Origin: Sarocladium kiliense
Lineage: Eukaryota; Ascomycota; Sordariomycetes; Hypocreales; Sarocladiaceae
DNA length: 64,000 nucleotides
Direction of reading: 5' to 3'
Assembly: GCA_030734395.1 (NCBI GenBank)
Contig: JAUZTG010000012.1
Location: 868,001 to 932,000, forward strand
The position numbers and the translations under genes were made by a program. This document shows positions 46,000 through 58,784 of this stretch, in pieces (position 1 is the stretch's first letter; each line of letters opens with the position of its first letter). The notes beneath the pieces are model-generated. The model did no database searches and was not told where the DNA came from. It worked only from the letters and a program-made list of their open reading frames with translations.

Positions 46000-48900
46000 T
46001 CATGCCTTCTTTCGCTTCGACACCCGTGTGCTACTTTCACTCTGGCCATCCATGAAGTGCCCCTTTTCGATCTGATGTTGCCTCAAGTTGTCTGGTCTCT
46101 TCTGGAACTGGCTTGTACATCCCGGATATGGGCAACGATATATCTTCGGCGGAGTTGTCGCGTGCTGTAGCTTCATATGTTTCGCCATGCTACCACCAAA
46201 CCACCTCGGGTCGCCCTTGGGTCGATATCCGCAGAGGCTGCATGTTGTATTTGACTCTATCTTGGAGCCACTTGATGCATCTGCCGCCGCAGAGGCAGCC
46301 TGTTGACTTCCAGCTGGCGATGGCCTTGAGACTGCACCCGACGTCGTCAATACGCTCGCAGGCACAATTTCCGCATCCAGCTCGACACCGGCGCCATGTT
46401 GTGCGGTCGCTCTTGTATGAGACGGCTCTTGGACGGGAAATGGGCTTGCATCACTCTGGAAGCTGAAGTTTCCGATGTTCGACGTCATTGTGCCAAGGAA
46501 GTCTTCGACCGGGTGCAACCCGATGGACATGTCGCTTACCACTGACAAGGGCCTGCCGAGTTGTGCATTCTGGCTGAGGTCGCGGAAGACGGACATCATC
46601 AGCATGCCTGCATCTCGCCAGTATGCCAGCCTTTGCGCGTCTTGGGTCGGACTTCGTGCGTATAGGGAGTCCACCTGAACTCGAACTGTAGGCAAGTAGT
46701 GGTCCAGAAATTGGTTGGAACTCATACGAGACTGGCTTATTGTCAGTTGCGACTAATTATCGGACCCTGAACAGCGACGTACTCTTCCGAGATCGAGCAT
46801 CTCAAGCTCGACACTTCTTGCCGTGGTGAAATGCGCTGTGCTTATTCTATGGAGCATATCTGCAACCGAATCGGCAAAGCGAGGAACGTCGGAGAACTCC
46901 TGAGACAACCTGCGTAGGAGCAATGTTGTTGCTAAGATGAAAGCCTGGCTCCGATGCACTTCCATCTCGAGGCCTTTTAGATGCCGGTGGTATAGACTCG
47001 ACGATCCGAATGCTGATTCTGCTGAAAAGTGAAGGACTGCATATTCAAAATCTGCAAGAGGTTAGCCAACTGGACCTCGTACTTTGGGCTGATACTTACC
47101 ATCAAGGACAAGCACCACAACATTCAAAATAGGGTCACTTCGTCTACTTCCGCAGGGAGCAACTGGGTTCGAAGAGGAACTCGTATCGAGGCCGTTCAGA
47201 GTCCATGCGTTTCCTTGCAACAAGCCAACCACCTCCGTCAATGGCATGTCGTTTGGTCTCCAGAGGGCATCGACCATGTTGATGTACGCTTGGCGATCAC
47301 ATCTTTCCACCCATTCATTGTATGACATTGCCTGTACAAAGAGCTCCCTGCTGCTCTCTCGGTATTCACCAGGATAAACAGCCAAGGACATGGCATATGA
47401 CAGGTGAATAAGGCAAATGAGATTCACGGGTGAATGGCATTTGCTATCTGCCATAATTTCCAAGGATGTGGCGATCCCCCGATCTACCACATCCAAGGCG
47501 GACATGGCCGAGAATCGTGAAACGAGTGGACTTTGCCCAATAGCCCCAAGTTTGCGAAGAGAACTGTCGAAGTGGATTTGCAGCGTTGGCCACGTTTCTC
47601 GTACAAGGGACTGAGGCGGCGGTCGCCATCGGTGCTCAATGTGAGCCGCTTGCTCTTGAGGTTGATATGTCGAAAAGCCGAATGACATCTCCACATCATC
47701 CGTTAAAGCGAGATTGGCATCGAGGGACAAATGTTCAAGTTGCGCGCCCTCTGTTCGAACGCTTGGTTGATACAACCCAAAATCGGTGTTTTTGAACGCA
47801 CAATAATCCTGGCTCTTGGCTGTGTTTGGATACTTCTCAAGCTCGGAAAACTCGCCTCCGTGGCATCCGCTTGCCTTCAGACCTCCTGATAGCAGACACT
47901 GTAGATACGTTGCTGGAACATTCTTTGGCGTCGGCAATTCATCTGGAAGAGGACTTGCGACTGAAGCAGGATCCTCCATGTTGAAAAAGCTGTCCGAGCA
48001 TTCTGAACGAGCAATCTCGTCCCAACTGTCAGTACTTGCAGATCGGGAACCGCTCCCTGAGTGGTACGTCCAATCTGGAGAGAGCCTTGTTGGCAAAACC
48101 TGCATCGTCGCTGTGAAGGGACTCTGCGATCTACTGCGGGCCATGGCCTCGCTACTTGATCTCCATAGTCCTGAGGACACTGGGACAGAGAGACCATGGT
48201 CGTCCTGGGCCGGTAGCGACCGTGGACTTGAACTCAAGTGAGGGTCTAAGACTAACCTCGGTTTCGTAAGGGTTGCGTTCGTGCAGCGACTCGATCCTAA
48301 ATCTACGTCATCCACAAGATGACGTTCTTGAAGAGAGCAGGACTGGACTCTGGACCTCAACCTCTCTGATTTGTTGGGTTCGACTACCAAGTTTGAATTG
48401 GTGGTACGCCCCATCGAGTCGAAGAATTCTCGAGTCCTGGAAGCAGAGCTCGGCTCCTTGCACAATTGGAAGGGGCAGCTCCGGCAACTTTTGTGAACGA
48501 AAGACTCTACCGCAAAGCATTCTTGGCACCAGAACTCAGTCGATCTAAGCTCCTTGCAGCTACGCAGGTGTTCCAGCATGACGGCCTGGCCTGAAAAGGG
48601 ACGCCGACAGCGTACCATAGGACATGTCCAAGCAACCGCCAACTCTCCTTGTGGACGGCCCATGTAAGTGGATTCTGCCCAGAGCAAAAACTGCTCCAGA
48701 GTACAACGCTGATGATGAGGGCCGATAATGCTGGTTGATACTTGGTCAATGCTGTCCTCGAGATGCTAATCGCGATATCGGAAAACCCACAAACATGTGC
48801 TCTGGGCGTTCGGAGCCGTTGGCGGCAACTCCATGGTCATTGCCGCAAGCAATATTGAATCCCCTTGTGCCTTGAAGTCCAGGCTGCGGGCACGATGACC

Positions 48901-49135
48901 CCCGAGTTGCTCTGATACAGGACCAGCACCGCCTGATGATTGAACAATCTTGTTCCTCACCATGACATATGTCCTTGAAGTGAGAGAAATGCGCCCGTGA
49001 GGTTGAGAAGAAGGTGAACCAGGAAATTGGATCGTGCCACGGAAAACCAAGGTCGAAAAGTGATTCGAGATATATGCGATGAGTCTGGCCAGCCACTGGC
49101 AGCTGAGGTCGAGGGCCAATATAAGGGGAAGTCAT
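46000..49135 (-). CDS. C2H2 zinc-finger protein, frame apparently interrupted by one TAG
   Basis: A putative nuclear regulator. The secure 3' exons are 47100-48765, 46783-47051 and 46000-46731, with frame kept; the C-terminus has a finger pair beginning CSLCGYRP and continuing CPYPGCTSQFQKRPDNLRQH, then a basic tail. A Cys-rich segment near the N-terminus (TCPMVRCRRPF, WCQECFAVESF) also looks metal-binding. Upstream, a good first exon begins with ATG at 49135 (MTSPYIGPRPQ), ends near 48968 at GTGAGG, and can join at about 48918 to a segment that runs in frame up to TAG at 48768-48766; the same frame continues directly after the TAG (HLEDSIDQVST). If translation instead starts at 48663, the product lacks this part. 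Alternatives: a pseudogene, a sequence error, or an unusually short 39-nt intron across the stop. Confidence 0.65.
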
Positions 49136-52100
49136 GTCATGGTGTAACCTCGTGTTTCGAGAAGCACCAGCATCAGCCTCCCTAGATCAAAGGTTGCAGC
49201 CTAGTGCGCCCGTCGCGGTCAAGTGCTGTGTCGTTAAGAACAACGCAGGATGGAAACGAGATCAATATGCATCCCACCTATTGCTCGCTGGCTCGATTCC
49301 GAATTGGACTAGATTGACACCCTGAGCGCCTCGGACGGGGTGAGAACTTGAGAGATGGTTGACCGGTCTCGCACCACGAGCAACATATTCTAGGACTTCA
49401 AAGCATTATGGTCGGCTATTGGGCTGTGACTGACACTTGAATGTCCAACATATCTCACCAGAAGACGCCATGCCATGCCTGAGGCACTATGACCACCCGG
49501 CCTCCAGAAAGTACCATGCAGCTAACCCTGGCCGCTTCCCCACTTCGAGGATCCAGCAAGGCCAGGAACGGCAACTACGTTTGATCCCTACCCAATTTGT
49601 CGGTGATGGGGACAAAGCCTAGGCTCCGGGTACCTGTACCTCAGCAGCATAGTCGCCAGCAAGGTGCCAAGCAGTTGTGCGTGACGCACTGAGTCGATAC
49701 AGTCCAAGGTGGTCAAGCTTCAAGATGCGCTTGCCTGTGTGATCGACCACAACAGCTCAACTACAATGCGACTGCACTACACCGTCCATTAGACACCATC
49801 ATGAAGGATATATGACGGGCGTAGTTGACACTACAAACTCTCTGTCACACTACCTGACGAAGGACATGGACCCATGGCTACGTCCGCTGATGAAAAGACC
49901 GGTGGGCACACTCTGCTAAGGTAGCGTCAGGGCTGTACTACTTCGACGAGACTGACGATCTCGCCCATTACCTTTCCGCAACTCTTACACTAGAACTCCT
50001 CGTTACGGAGAACGCTGGTGCCATTGATTTGGTTCAGGGGAATAGCAGCCCTGGTCAAAAGCCTTACAGATTAATCAGAGGAACGCGAATGCCATCACCA
50101 TGGGCTCCACCCCCAAATCTCGGGGACTCTCGGGGCACACCATCCTCAGCTGCGAACAAGACTCATTACTCGCCGCTATGCTGTAAAATGGAGACGCCAC
50201 AGCGAGATTGCCATACTTCCATCCTCTCGGTTCAGTTAACCAACATGAGCGGCTGTTCAGCGGCCGCCCCTGTTCGATGCCTGGAACCTGACACCCAGTT
50301 GCAGCAGCCGAATCATGATTGGCGACACCGGCTATTATCCCTGTCGACAGAGTGGAAGCGGGCTACGAAAAGACGCTAGAAGAAGGGCGTGCTGCAGGTA
50401 GGGCTGGATTGGTGGGAGGGTGCTGAGGGATGCTCTGAACATGCACAACTTCTGAACTTGTCAAAGAACGAATCCATGCCGAAAGAAGCCAGTTGGTTCT
50501 TGGCGTGTCTGTCAACATGCTCGACTGAAGCGTGGCAAACAATGTCCACGCAACTCGCCTGGCTTTGGCGTTGACCATACAGTACAAGGCCGCGAGATTG
50601 GTGACGATCCTCTTCTTCCTTCTGTCTTCCTCATACAAGGGCGGCTCGCCGCTTGACCGCCACCGAGTTTAAGCAACAGCCGTTCATGTATGGCACACAT
50701 CCTGTTCAGTTGGCTGCTAGCATTCGCGGGGTGCCTGGAAAGCCACAGGCTCTGGGATCCACCCCCGACTAGCTCAGAAACCATGGGCAGACGCCCATTA
50801 GGTGTCTTTCTACATCAGATGCAGCTTGAACGTACCATTTGGGCCACGGCAACACCAATATTGACTGGTCCAGAGGCTCTCAAGACGGGTGACATCTCCA
50901 CCCTCCACACCCTTTCAACGGGCGTCGAGTGTGACAGGGCATATAGTATCGGCACGCCTGCACCTTACATCTCGTGTTACACAAAGCAAATGTGGCTTTG
51001 TAGTCACCTATGGTCCTGTCCCTTGAATGGTCCGTCGAGCGGCAGGTTCTACTGTCCCCCGCGGCACGGGTCGGATCAGGGCTCTGGGAGGGGTTTTCGC
51101 ATCGCATGGTCTAGCTTGAGCGAAGGCTCGGCGGAAGCTCCCCTCATCGACGGCCTCCAAACTCTGTTCATGAATGGCTTGCCAGCAGCCTGAGGCACTG
51201 TGAAGACAGCATTTGCCAGCATATAACCGCGTAGCCTGAGTGCCCAGTTTGCTGACAGGGCTGAAGTCTCGGCTGTGGCGTCGCTGACCATGACATGTAG
51301 GCCTTGTGTAACGACAAAGGGGATGACGCTCACTCGTGGGAACAACTCGGGGTGGTAGGGTGGCTACAAACCAGCCCAGATTGTGAATGACATCGGGCGC
51401 TGGGCAAATCGCGCGAAGGAGCGGGACTCCCGATGTTGTCACGACTAGAGACCTCGCCCGAATCAGCTACCTGCTGACGCAGTTTGCATTGCCGACCCAT
51501 AAGCGCCCAATGCACGTCCGCATTGCCAATGTATGCGTCCGCTCTGCCTTGGGGTCTGCCTGATTTCCAGCAAGCATCGTATCATCTCTCGCGAGGCGAT
51601 ACCTAACGACTCATGCTGCCAGTGGTAATGCCGCGCAGCCAGGTCCAGAATCCTTTCGCACGTGTTTCTTGTAAGGGTCAAGCGTGTCGACTCATGTGGC
51701 ATCGGCGGGTCTTGTCTCGTGGAGCAGACTAGAGGCCGGCTTCCCTCGCCCTCCCTGCTCGGGTAGCTGCCAGGCGAGCCCTGCGACGACTGTTCCAGTC
51801 ATAGTCATCATAGAGAAACCCGATAGAGTGGGATGGGACGACAGATCTGCTTTGGATGCAACATTTGAATTGGTCATCGATGAGAGAGGCGCGCCAGAGG
51901 CCACTTCCCTGAGCACAGGAACGTCGGAACAGGGGTTCTTTACGAGGTACCTATCTGTCGAATCTCACCATTTGTTCTCATTTCCTTAACATGTTCCGTT
52001 GCAACTCCCGCTCTTGGCCAAACAAGCGACCCCCTCAACCTCGATCTCCTCTTCCGAAAACGCCTCCCCTGCAAGCCACCGGCCCTTCTACCTGGCGGTA

Positions 52101-53590
52101 ACCAGCATCTGCTGTCTGGGCTGGCAGAAACTACTATTCATAGCTCATGCTCTCATGGCTCTCCGTCACTATCTGTCAACCCAATCATACTGACTTGGTT
52201 TCCCACTCGGACCCGAGAGATATGCCCGCCCAGACTCAAGCGTCACTTGACCGACCGTCCAACGCACCGGCGGCCCCCAATGTCGCGCTGACACGCGCAG
52301 TGACGCGCGGCAATACAACTGTATCACTCACACTCCTTGCCTAGACTCTATTGCTGCCCCGGATGCAGGCAAGGTAGAGAAGGGCCTTGCTGTCGTCTGC
52401 TGTCTTTTGACCCCGTTTCCTGCTGTTGTTCACTATTCCCCCGCTTGGCCTTCGACTTTGTCACGGGAACAATGACCTTGTTCCAAAGACCTTGTTCCAA
52501 GTACAGAAAGGACCATGCAGTCGAATTAAAGCCATGGATCCCAATCCATGCAATGGTCCCCTTCTCAAATCCCCGCAGCTGAAAGGAAGCAACGCTACTT
52601 TATACATCGGTGCCTAGTGCCCTGCCCGTGTCCGGTACGTCAGATAGCTCGACTGATCCACGCCAGTGTCCAGAACCTTTGCAATCGATCGTATCTATCT
52701 ATAGACTATAGCTATCCCAAAAACCAGCTAGCCGAGCCAAAATACGACACATCACGAACATGGGTGACTGACTTGGCAGAAAAGTCCCTCGGCGGAGACA
52801 GGCATCCTTCCACCGCCCGAGATAGATCGGTCCTGCACCCGGGGAAGAGCGGATATTCAACTGCTGTTGCAGGGGAGAAGCTATCACTTAAATGATCCCA
52901 CCCGCTCATCCCCATAATCATACTGTAGATCTAAACAGGAATGGCGGGGCAAGTCAGTTTTAGCGAGCTTCATGGGTGAAAGGGATACCAATAGCGATCA
53001 GCGATTGGAAGATTTACTTGAAATTTTGCGCGCGTACGTAGCCTTTAGATTGGGGCATAATTATGCACAGCCCCCGTACCAATTGAGTGGTATCCGACGA
53101 TGCAAAGATCTAGGGTAATTAATGCAAGGACGGAGACCCCGAGAGGGGAGAGAAGTGACTATTGTTACATACGTCAGGCAACAGTAGTACGGCGAAATTT
53201 AGAGTTGGAAGATGCAACGTTGAAAGAGGCTTAGATGAAAGGAGATCGAGATTAGAGAAGAAAGAAGGGAACATATCCACATTCATGTTCATGTTGATGG
53301 TAACTGACTGGCTGATTTCGCTTAATGACCATGACGAACCAAAACCAAGAAACCGGGGGTAATAAGATACAGAAAACAGAAACATAAAAAGAACAAAAAG
53401 AAAGAAAAGAAAAGAAAAGAAAAGAAAAGAAAAGAAAAGAGAATATGATAGCAGTGTGTGGCTTTTGCTTGTGTTTGTTGCCCCAAGTCGCATGCAATGT
53501 TGTGTTTGACCGTAAAAAGACACACTGCAGGACGAATACCAACGTCTGCATGTCTCCCTCCGTTCCGTTGTGATATCAAGGGTATTCTGC
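49136..53590. other. 4.4 kb gene-poor gap
   Basis: No open frame here shows family features. The region is not strongly AT-rich, and no long direct or inverted repeats, transposase remnants or tRNAs were recognised. The part next to 49135 should hold the promoter and leader of the C2H2 gene. A purine-rich AAAAG microsatellite lies at 53395-53441, close to the 3' end of the next gene. Confidence 0.5.
53395..53441. repeat. (AAAAG)n microsatellite
   Basis: Seven perfect AAAAG units at 53405-53439 plus degenerate flanks, in the 3' flank of the GRAM/VASt gene. Confidence 0.9.
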
Positions 53591-56500
53591 TCACGTAGCC
53601 TCCTTCGAGACGGACTCCTGCTTAGGGGCCTTGTTACCGTTTGCCAGGTTGACTCTCTGCATGGCTTCCCTCAGCACATCGAGCTTCTCCTCCGTCACGC
53701 GGATCGCCTCCTCGACCTGCCTCCCATCCATTTTTTCCTCTCGTATCCTTTCCTCCATGGTCCTAGGTTCGACCACCCTCTTCTTCCTCGAGGCATACCC
53801 AGCGGCTGATGCCGAAGACGAAGCCGCGGATGATCCTCTCACGTCCGCAGTGCTCAGCCGGCCGAGGCCGACACGTTCCTCCAGCCACTCCCACAGCTCA
53901 CTATCCTCGCGCCGCCACATCTCTTCATATGCAGCCAATCGGTCTGGGAAATACGCACCCATCTGCGGGTGTGGGCTGTAATTCGACGGTTCTCGACCGG
54001 GAGGGAAGCCAAATCTGAACCACGTTGCGACTAGTAGGCCAACCAGAAGTCCGTACATGACGTTGCCGGTGAGGACGGGCTGCAGGATGTCCAGCACAGG
54101 CTCCAGCATTTGCCGAAGCGGCTCAAGTCCACCCCAATCCTGCTTCGCCGCCCGCTTCTGTGGCGCGCGTCCCTCTGCGGCATCCCCGGAGGGTTGGGTC
54201 GTCTTGTTACGCTTACCCTTCCGCTTCGTCCTACCAGGCGTGGCACCCATGGTTCCGGTTCTTGGCTTGGATGAAACGGCGGCTCGTAGGGCTGCGCAAA
54301 TGTCTTTGCAGAACTGAGCCTGGCCATCATTTGCACCCTTCTCGATGGGACCTGAGTTATTGTTAATTCACACTGGTCTCTTATACTGTGCCAAATCATG
54401 GCGGGTCTTCGAAGCTTACCTTTCAGCCAGCTCTTGCCACTCCATTCGACAGTGCAGTTCATTTGCAAGCGAGTGGCATTGTTCTCTGCCCATGACAGGC
54501 AATAGCGCGTCTTGATGACGAATACGTTGCCGCTTGGCACATCAGGCGTCTGCGTCGATACGTTGAGGTTGGCTGACTTCTCCAAATCCAGGTTCTCCAG
54601 GTTCTCTGTCACGATACACTTTGTTTGCTTCGGCCCTATTGATCCGCCAAGAGGCTTAATATAGCTGTATGTCCGAGATGTGTTGCCTGGAATCAGGCCC
54701 TTCTTGTCGTCCATTTGGAGTTCGGTGCACTTTTGCTCAACCGTGAGCCACTTGCTCATGAATACATTCGATGGCGGCCCGAATAGAAGATTGTAAACCT
54801 TGCCAAGGGGGGCTGGGATGATCTCGTCTCCTACGATCTTGTCGTAATGGCTTGCGGTGTCGCCGCAGTCTGTCGGAGCGTGAGTTGCAGGTCCAGGGAA
54901 ATCGGCGTCGCCTGATGGCAAAACTGGAGACTCCTTCCCTTGAGGAATAGGGACGGTTCCCGTTGGGGTTGTCGCCGACGCTTTCCTAGCAACTGACTTC
55001 TCCGGTTCACCAGCGGTCATGGCCGACTCGGCCAGCTGTGGATTGCTTGAGACCTCATCGCCCTCGTCACTATCATAGTACTCCGAGTCGTCCTCACCAC
55101 TGTCTTCCGCGGAATCGGACTCTAGTTGACTCTCGTTACCAGCATTGGGATTCTCGTCGTCGGGTCGCTCTGTCTTGTCGCCACCAGTGCCCTCTAATCG
55201 AACTCCGTTGAGAGTGCTAGTCAGCGTCGGATGACCTAACTTCCAGATGTTGACAATGAGGTCGTAGGTCGCGTCTCTACTAGTAAAGCTGGCAAATATA
55301 TGCTTGGCATGTAATGTTGAGATCATCAAGCCGTTCTTGAATACCAGCGCCGTGCTTCTCTTTTCGACTGAGACAATCTCGTCGAAGCTCATGACCAACG
55401 TCGTGGTCCAACCCAAAATATTGCTGCTAAAACAGAGATGGCCCTCAGATACGTAGAGGCGCCCATGAGCCAGAATCTCACGCTGCAGTGCACAGCTGTA
55501 ATCCTCTATGAGGTAGTCGTCGTCCGGGACGCTCTTGAAGATCGTGTGAAAGTCGCGATTCCTCTTCTTACTTGCTATGGCAAACCCAGTAAGTTTGGGC
55601 GCACCTGGACCGGCACTTGGATTTGCTAAAGAGTTGTTTGCCGCTGCGATCGCTGCACCGATTGTAGTCCCCGTGCCTGCCGTCGCCACAGAGCTGCCCC
55701 TCTTACGGTGAGTCTTGGAAGCGCTCCGTAGGCTCGAGTTTCTGTGTAGTCCAAGCTTGCCATCCACCTGGTCGTACGACGGTAAGTCATCGGCGCTACC
55801 AGGAACAGGCTCAATCAAAGACCGGGGACGACTGGTCGACCCTTCTCGAGACAAGTCTATGGAAGGTGCCTGGCTACTATCGACAGGGGCAGACTCGGAT
55901 CGTGCTCGTTGATCGGATAGCTCAGGGAACTTAGAGCTGGCTGGTGAGGCCTCGCCGCTAGTGAGATCAGGAAGGCCGAGATGGCTCAGGCTGAGATCGC
56001 CACTGCCTATAGACCTAAGAGATGACTCCTTTTTCTCCATTGTAGGCTCGGCTTTCGGTGTGGTATCAAGTGAAGGAGCGATAGAGGTTCGGCTAGAAGA
56101 GGGGGAAATCTGTGCTTTTACGGGAGTAGAGGTCTTGCTTTTGCTCGGTCCAATATTGATGCCTGAGTTTTGGATATTCGTACTCAAGTTGTTGGCGGCG
56201 TTTTGGGCAGCCGAGAACATAGACGAGAAGAAGCCTGATGCATTTGGGGGGCCACTAGCTGTGGACTCAAGACCTTCGACAGGAGGAGAAAGGGGAGCGG
56301 ATGTGATGTGTGACAGCTTGCTGGGACCGTGGTTGACAGAGCCTGATCTCGACCGTCGATGTGCGCTCATATTCCGTGAGGGAGGACTGCCATCTGAGGA
56401 CCGGGGAGGACTGGAACCTCGCCAGGGTGCCTTCCAATCCGACGCAAAGGCTCGGGCCGTTTGGGCCTCGACGGGAGTAGGCGGAGTATTCACGATCGCT

Positions 56501-57804
56501 GGTGCGTGAGAGGGATTCTCGCTGGTAGGAGGGGTTCGAGGAGGTCCGGTCTCGACCTCAATCGGAGGTTTCGCGCGACGACTTGGAGACGCAATTTTGG
56601 CTGCGGCGGGAGGTGGGAGAACAGGAGGTTCGAGCGGAGGAGCCGTGGGAACGTCGTCGTTGGATAAGCTTGCGGAGAGAGCAGCAGAGGCGCTTTCGAG
56701 ATCGTCGTGCTGCGAATCGAGGTGCTCAGCCTGGACGACAGGAGAGGAGGTGGTCAAATAGCCGATCTGAGACGGATGCGCAGAGATGGGAGCTGGCCGT
56801 GCGGCTGAGAAGCTGCAGAAGAGGGGCGGTAAGTACAATGATCAACTATGGCTGTGGTCGACGTAAAGCTAAGGTATGCAAGGAGAGGCTGAGACACTGG
56901 ATTGTGCTGGCGCCAACAAAGGATGCAGGAGGGGCAAAGGCCGTGACAATGAGGACGAATTGACACCTCAGAGGACGCGCTGGTGCTTGATGCAGTGAAA
57001 GGATATGCGCAGACGAGGCAATTGAAGTGATGACGACGGCGACCAAAGCTGATTAGGGAGAAAAGGCACACGACCGGAAACGGGGAGGAGGAGGAGTAAC
57101 GACAAGACTGACGGACTGGCCGGAGCTGACGCCAACTGGGGGTTGAGGTGGAGGACGAGGAGGCTGTTCCCTGGCAGTGAGGGAGGGAGCTTCAGCAATG
57201 GTCGCGAGGGGGATAGGTACCGTATGCACCGGAATTGGCGGGACCAGGTACTTCTGCGGTTGAAGTGGTGACGATGAGGCGCCAAGGCGGTAGCACCACC
57301 AGCACTTGCTGGCTGAAGCCACAGCACTGAGTAGCAACTGGAAGCAAAACAAGCAAGGATAAAAAAGACGCGGAACGTGCACTGATGACATGAGATGCCA
57401 CGACAGCTTGAAACAAGAAATCGGTCTCACCTTTGTCGGTCCCCGTTCTCTCCAACCTCCCGTTCATGTTCCTCCTGCAATGGCAGCTTCTCCTGAGACA
57501 GCTTGTCTGCTGAAGGCCTCTTTCGCAGCTGAGACTCCAGCGATCCCAAGCTCCGTTTACTGACTGACCCATCATCACCATCCTCACTGCCAGTGCCCAT
57601 AAACGAGCTGCTGCCCCTCCCAGAAGCTGCAGGCGACAGCGACCTTCCACGTCCCCTCTCATCATCGTCAACGCCCAGCGATGAGCTAGAGTCATTGTTC
57701 GCCGCAGCTTTCTTCTCCTTTCGTCGTCTGCGCTTTACAGAGAGGGTCTTGGGCAGTAGCTTGCCCAGGGCATCGCGGGGGCTGCCACCATTGTCCATTT
57801 GCAT
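53591..57804 (-). CDS. GRAM and VASt domain lipid-transfer protein (Lam/Ysp2-like)
   Basis: A membrane-anchored sterol-transfer protein expected at ER-plasma membrane contacts, by analogy with yeast Lam proteins. Exons are 57431-57804, 54420-56812 and 53591-54351, giving 1175 aa in frame. Order: basic, Ser-rich N-terminus (KTLSVKRRRRKEKK); a long disordered Pro/Ser region; GRAM domain from about residue 530 (FHTIFKSVPDDDYLIEDYSC, LYVSEGHLCFSSNILGW); an acidic linker (SEDSGEDDSEYYDSDEGD-type); VASt domain from about 770 (GKVYNLLFGPPSNVFMSKWL, SRTYSYIKPLGGSIGPKQT, WSGKSWLKG); and a C-terminal hydrophobic segment VMYGLLVGLLVATWFRFGF before a short tail. The first intron would be 618 nt, far longer than others here, so an extra exon may be hidden in it. 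Confidence 0.88.
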
Positions 57805-58784
57805 GACCCTGCTTGGCTGCTGCTCAGCCTTGCCCGTTCTCGTTCTCGCAAGGTATCTCCGTCTTCTTTCGTGGCTGGGGGATTCGTTCGTCGCGGGGCG
57901 GCTGCCTTTCGCCTAAATTGCAGTGACGAGTTGAGGAGCGGCACAGTGACGAGGGTTCGTTCAGTGCAGGCATCCAGGGTTCGAGGTTCAAGAGGTTCTG
58001 GCTCTCGTCGTATCATCGCCGTGGGCCCGCTCGTATCGTAGTCGTTTATGCTTTATTGTCAAAAGGTGGAAGGAAACCAGCCAGGTGTAAAAAAAGATAG
58101 AGGAAGGGCAGGAGACAAGCTGTGTCGCAAAGAGGGAGTCCGTCACGCAAACACACACAAAAGGGCGACCAGGCCACATGCATCTATCCATCCATCGCTT
58201 GACGTGCCCCTGCTCTGAGCTTGTCTACGGCCAATGGGCGTCTAGATCGTCGATGGTGAAGCTAGAGCTGAAGCTGTCACCGTCACCACTGCACTATCTC
58301 CCCACGCCCCACTGCCACTGTGGTGCGTGTGCACTGAGGCGCCCGGTGATGCCACCATCTGCCACCGTTGGGCCCAGTGGAACTCACTGTGCCACCGCCT
58401 GGTACTTTCGCCGACGCCCACGGCCCCGCGCTGGAATGCAGCACCACGCGCCGTTGACGTAGCTACATCTGCACAATGGGGCGTTTGCTCCGGGCGCCAC
58501 ACCTCACTCTGCCACGCGGGAACAGGGTTGGGATGGGCTCATCTGTAGGTAGACTTTATCGGCCGTTATTAATGGCATTTGATGCTTCGGGCCGCCTTTG
58601 TCCGAGGCAACTCATAATACGTGATTGTTGATTTTGACTTTCTATATCATCTCACGTGTCTCATGCTACACGTCAACGGCGCTTACTGCTCAGGGTGCCG
58701 GGTTCTCTTAATCCGAAGCCAGAATGTCGAACCTCGCTTTATCCCGAGCACCTCCATCTACCCCATTCCTCGCTACACGCACCC
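57805..58784. promoter_or_regulatory. GRAM/VASt gene upstream region
   Basis: 980 bp between the start of the GRAM/VASt gene and the stop of the CoA-transferase gene, same strand. No supported gene. Confidence 0.5.

Noticed and set aside
50690..51193. 167-aa frame in the 4.4 kb gap with a hydrophobic start
   Set aside because: The first residues resemble a signal peptide, but the rest has no protein-like pattern, and overlapping frames on the other strand are equally long.
49136..53590. Possible decayed, repeat-induced-point-mutated transposon
   Set aside because: The region is not AT-rich, has no terminal repeats and gives no transposase-like translation.
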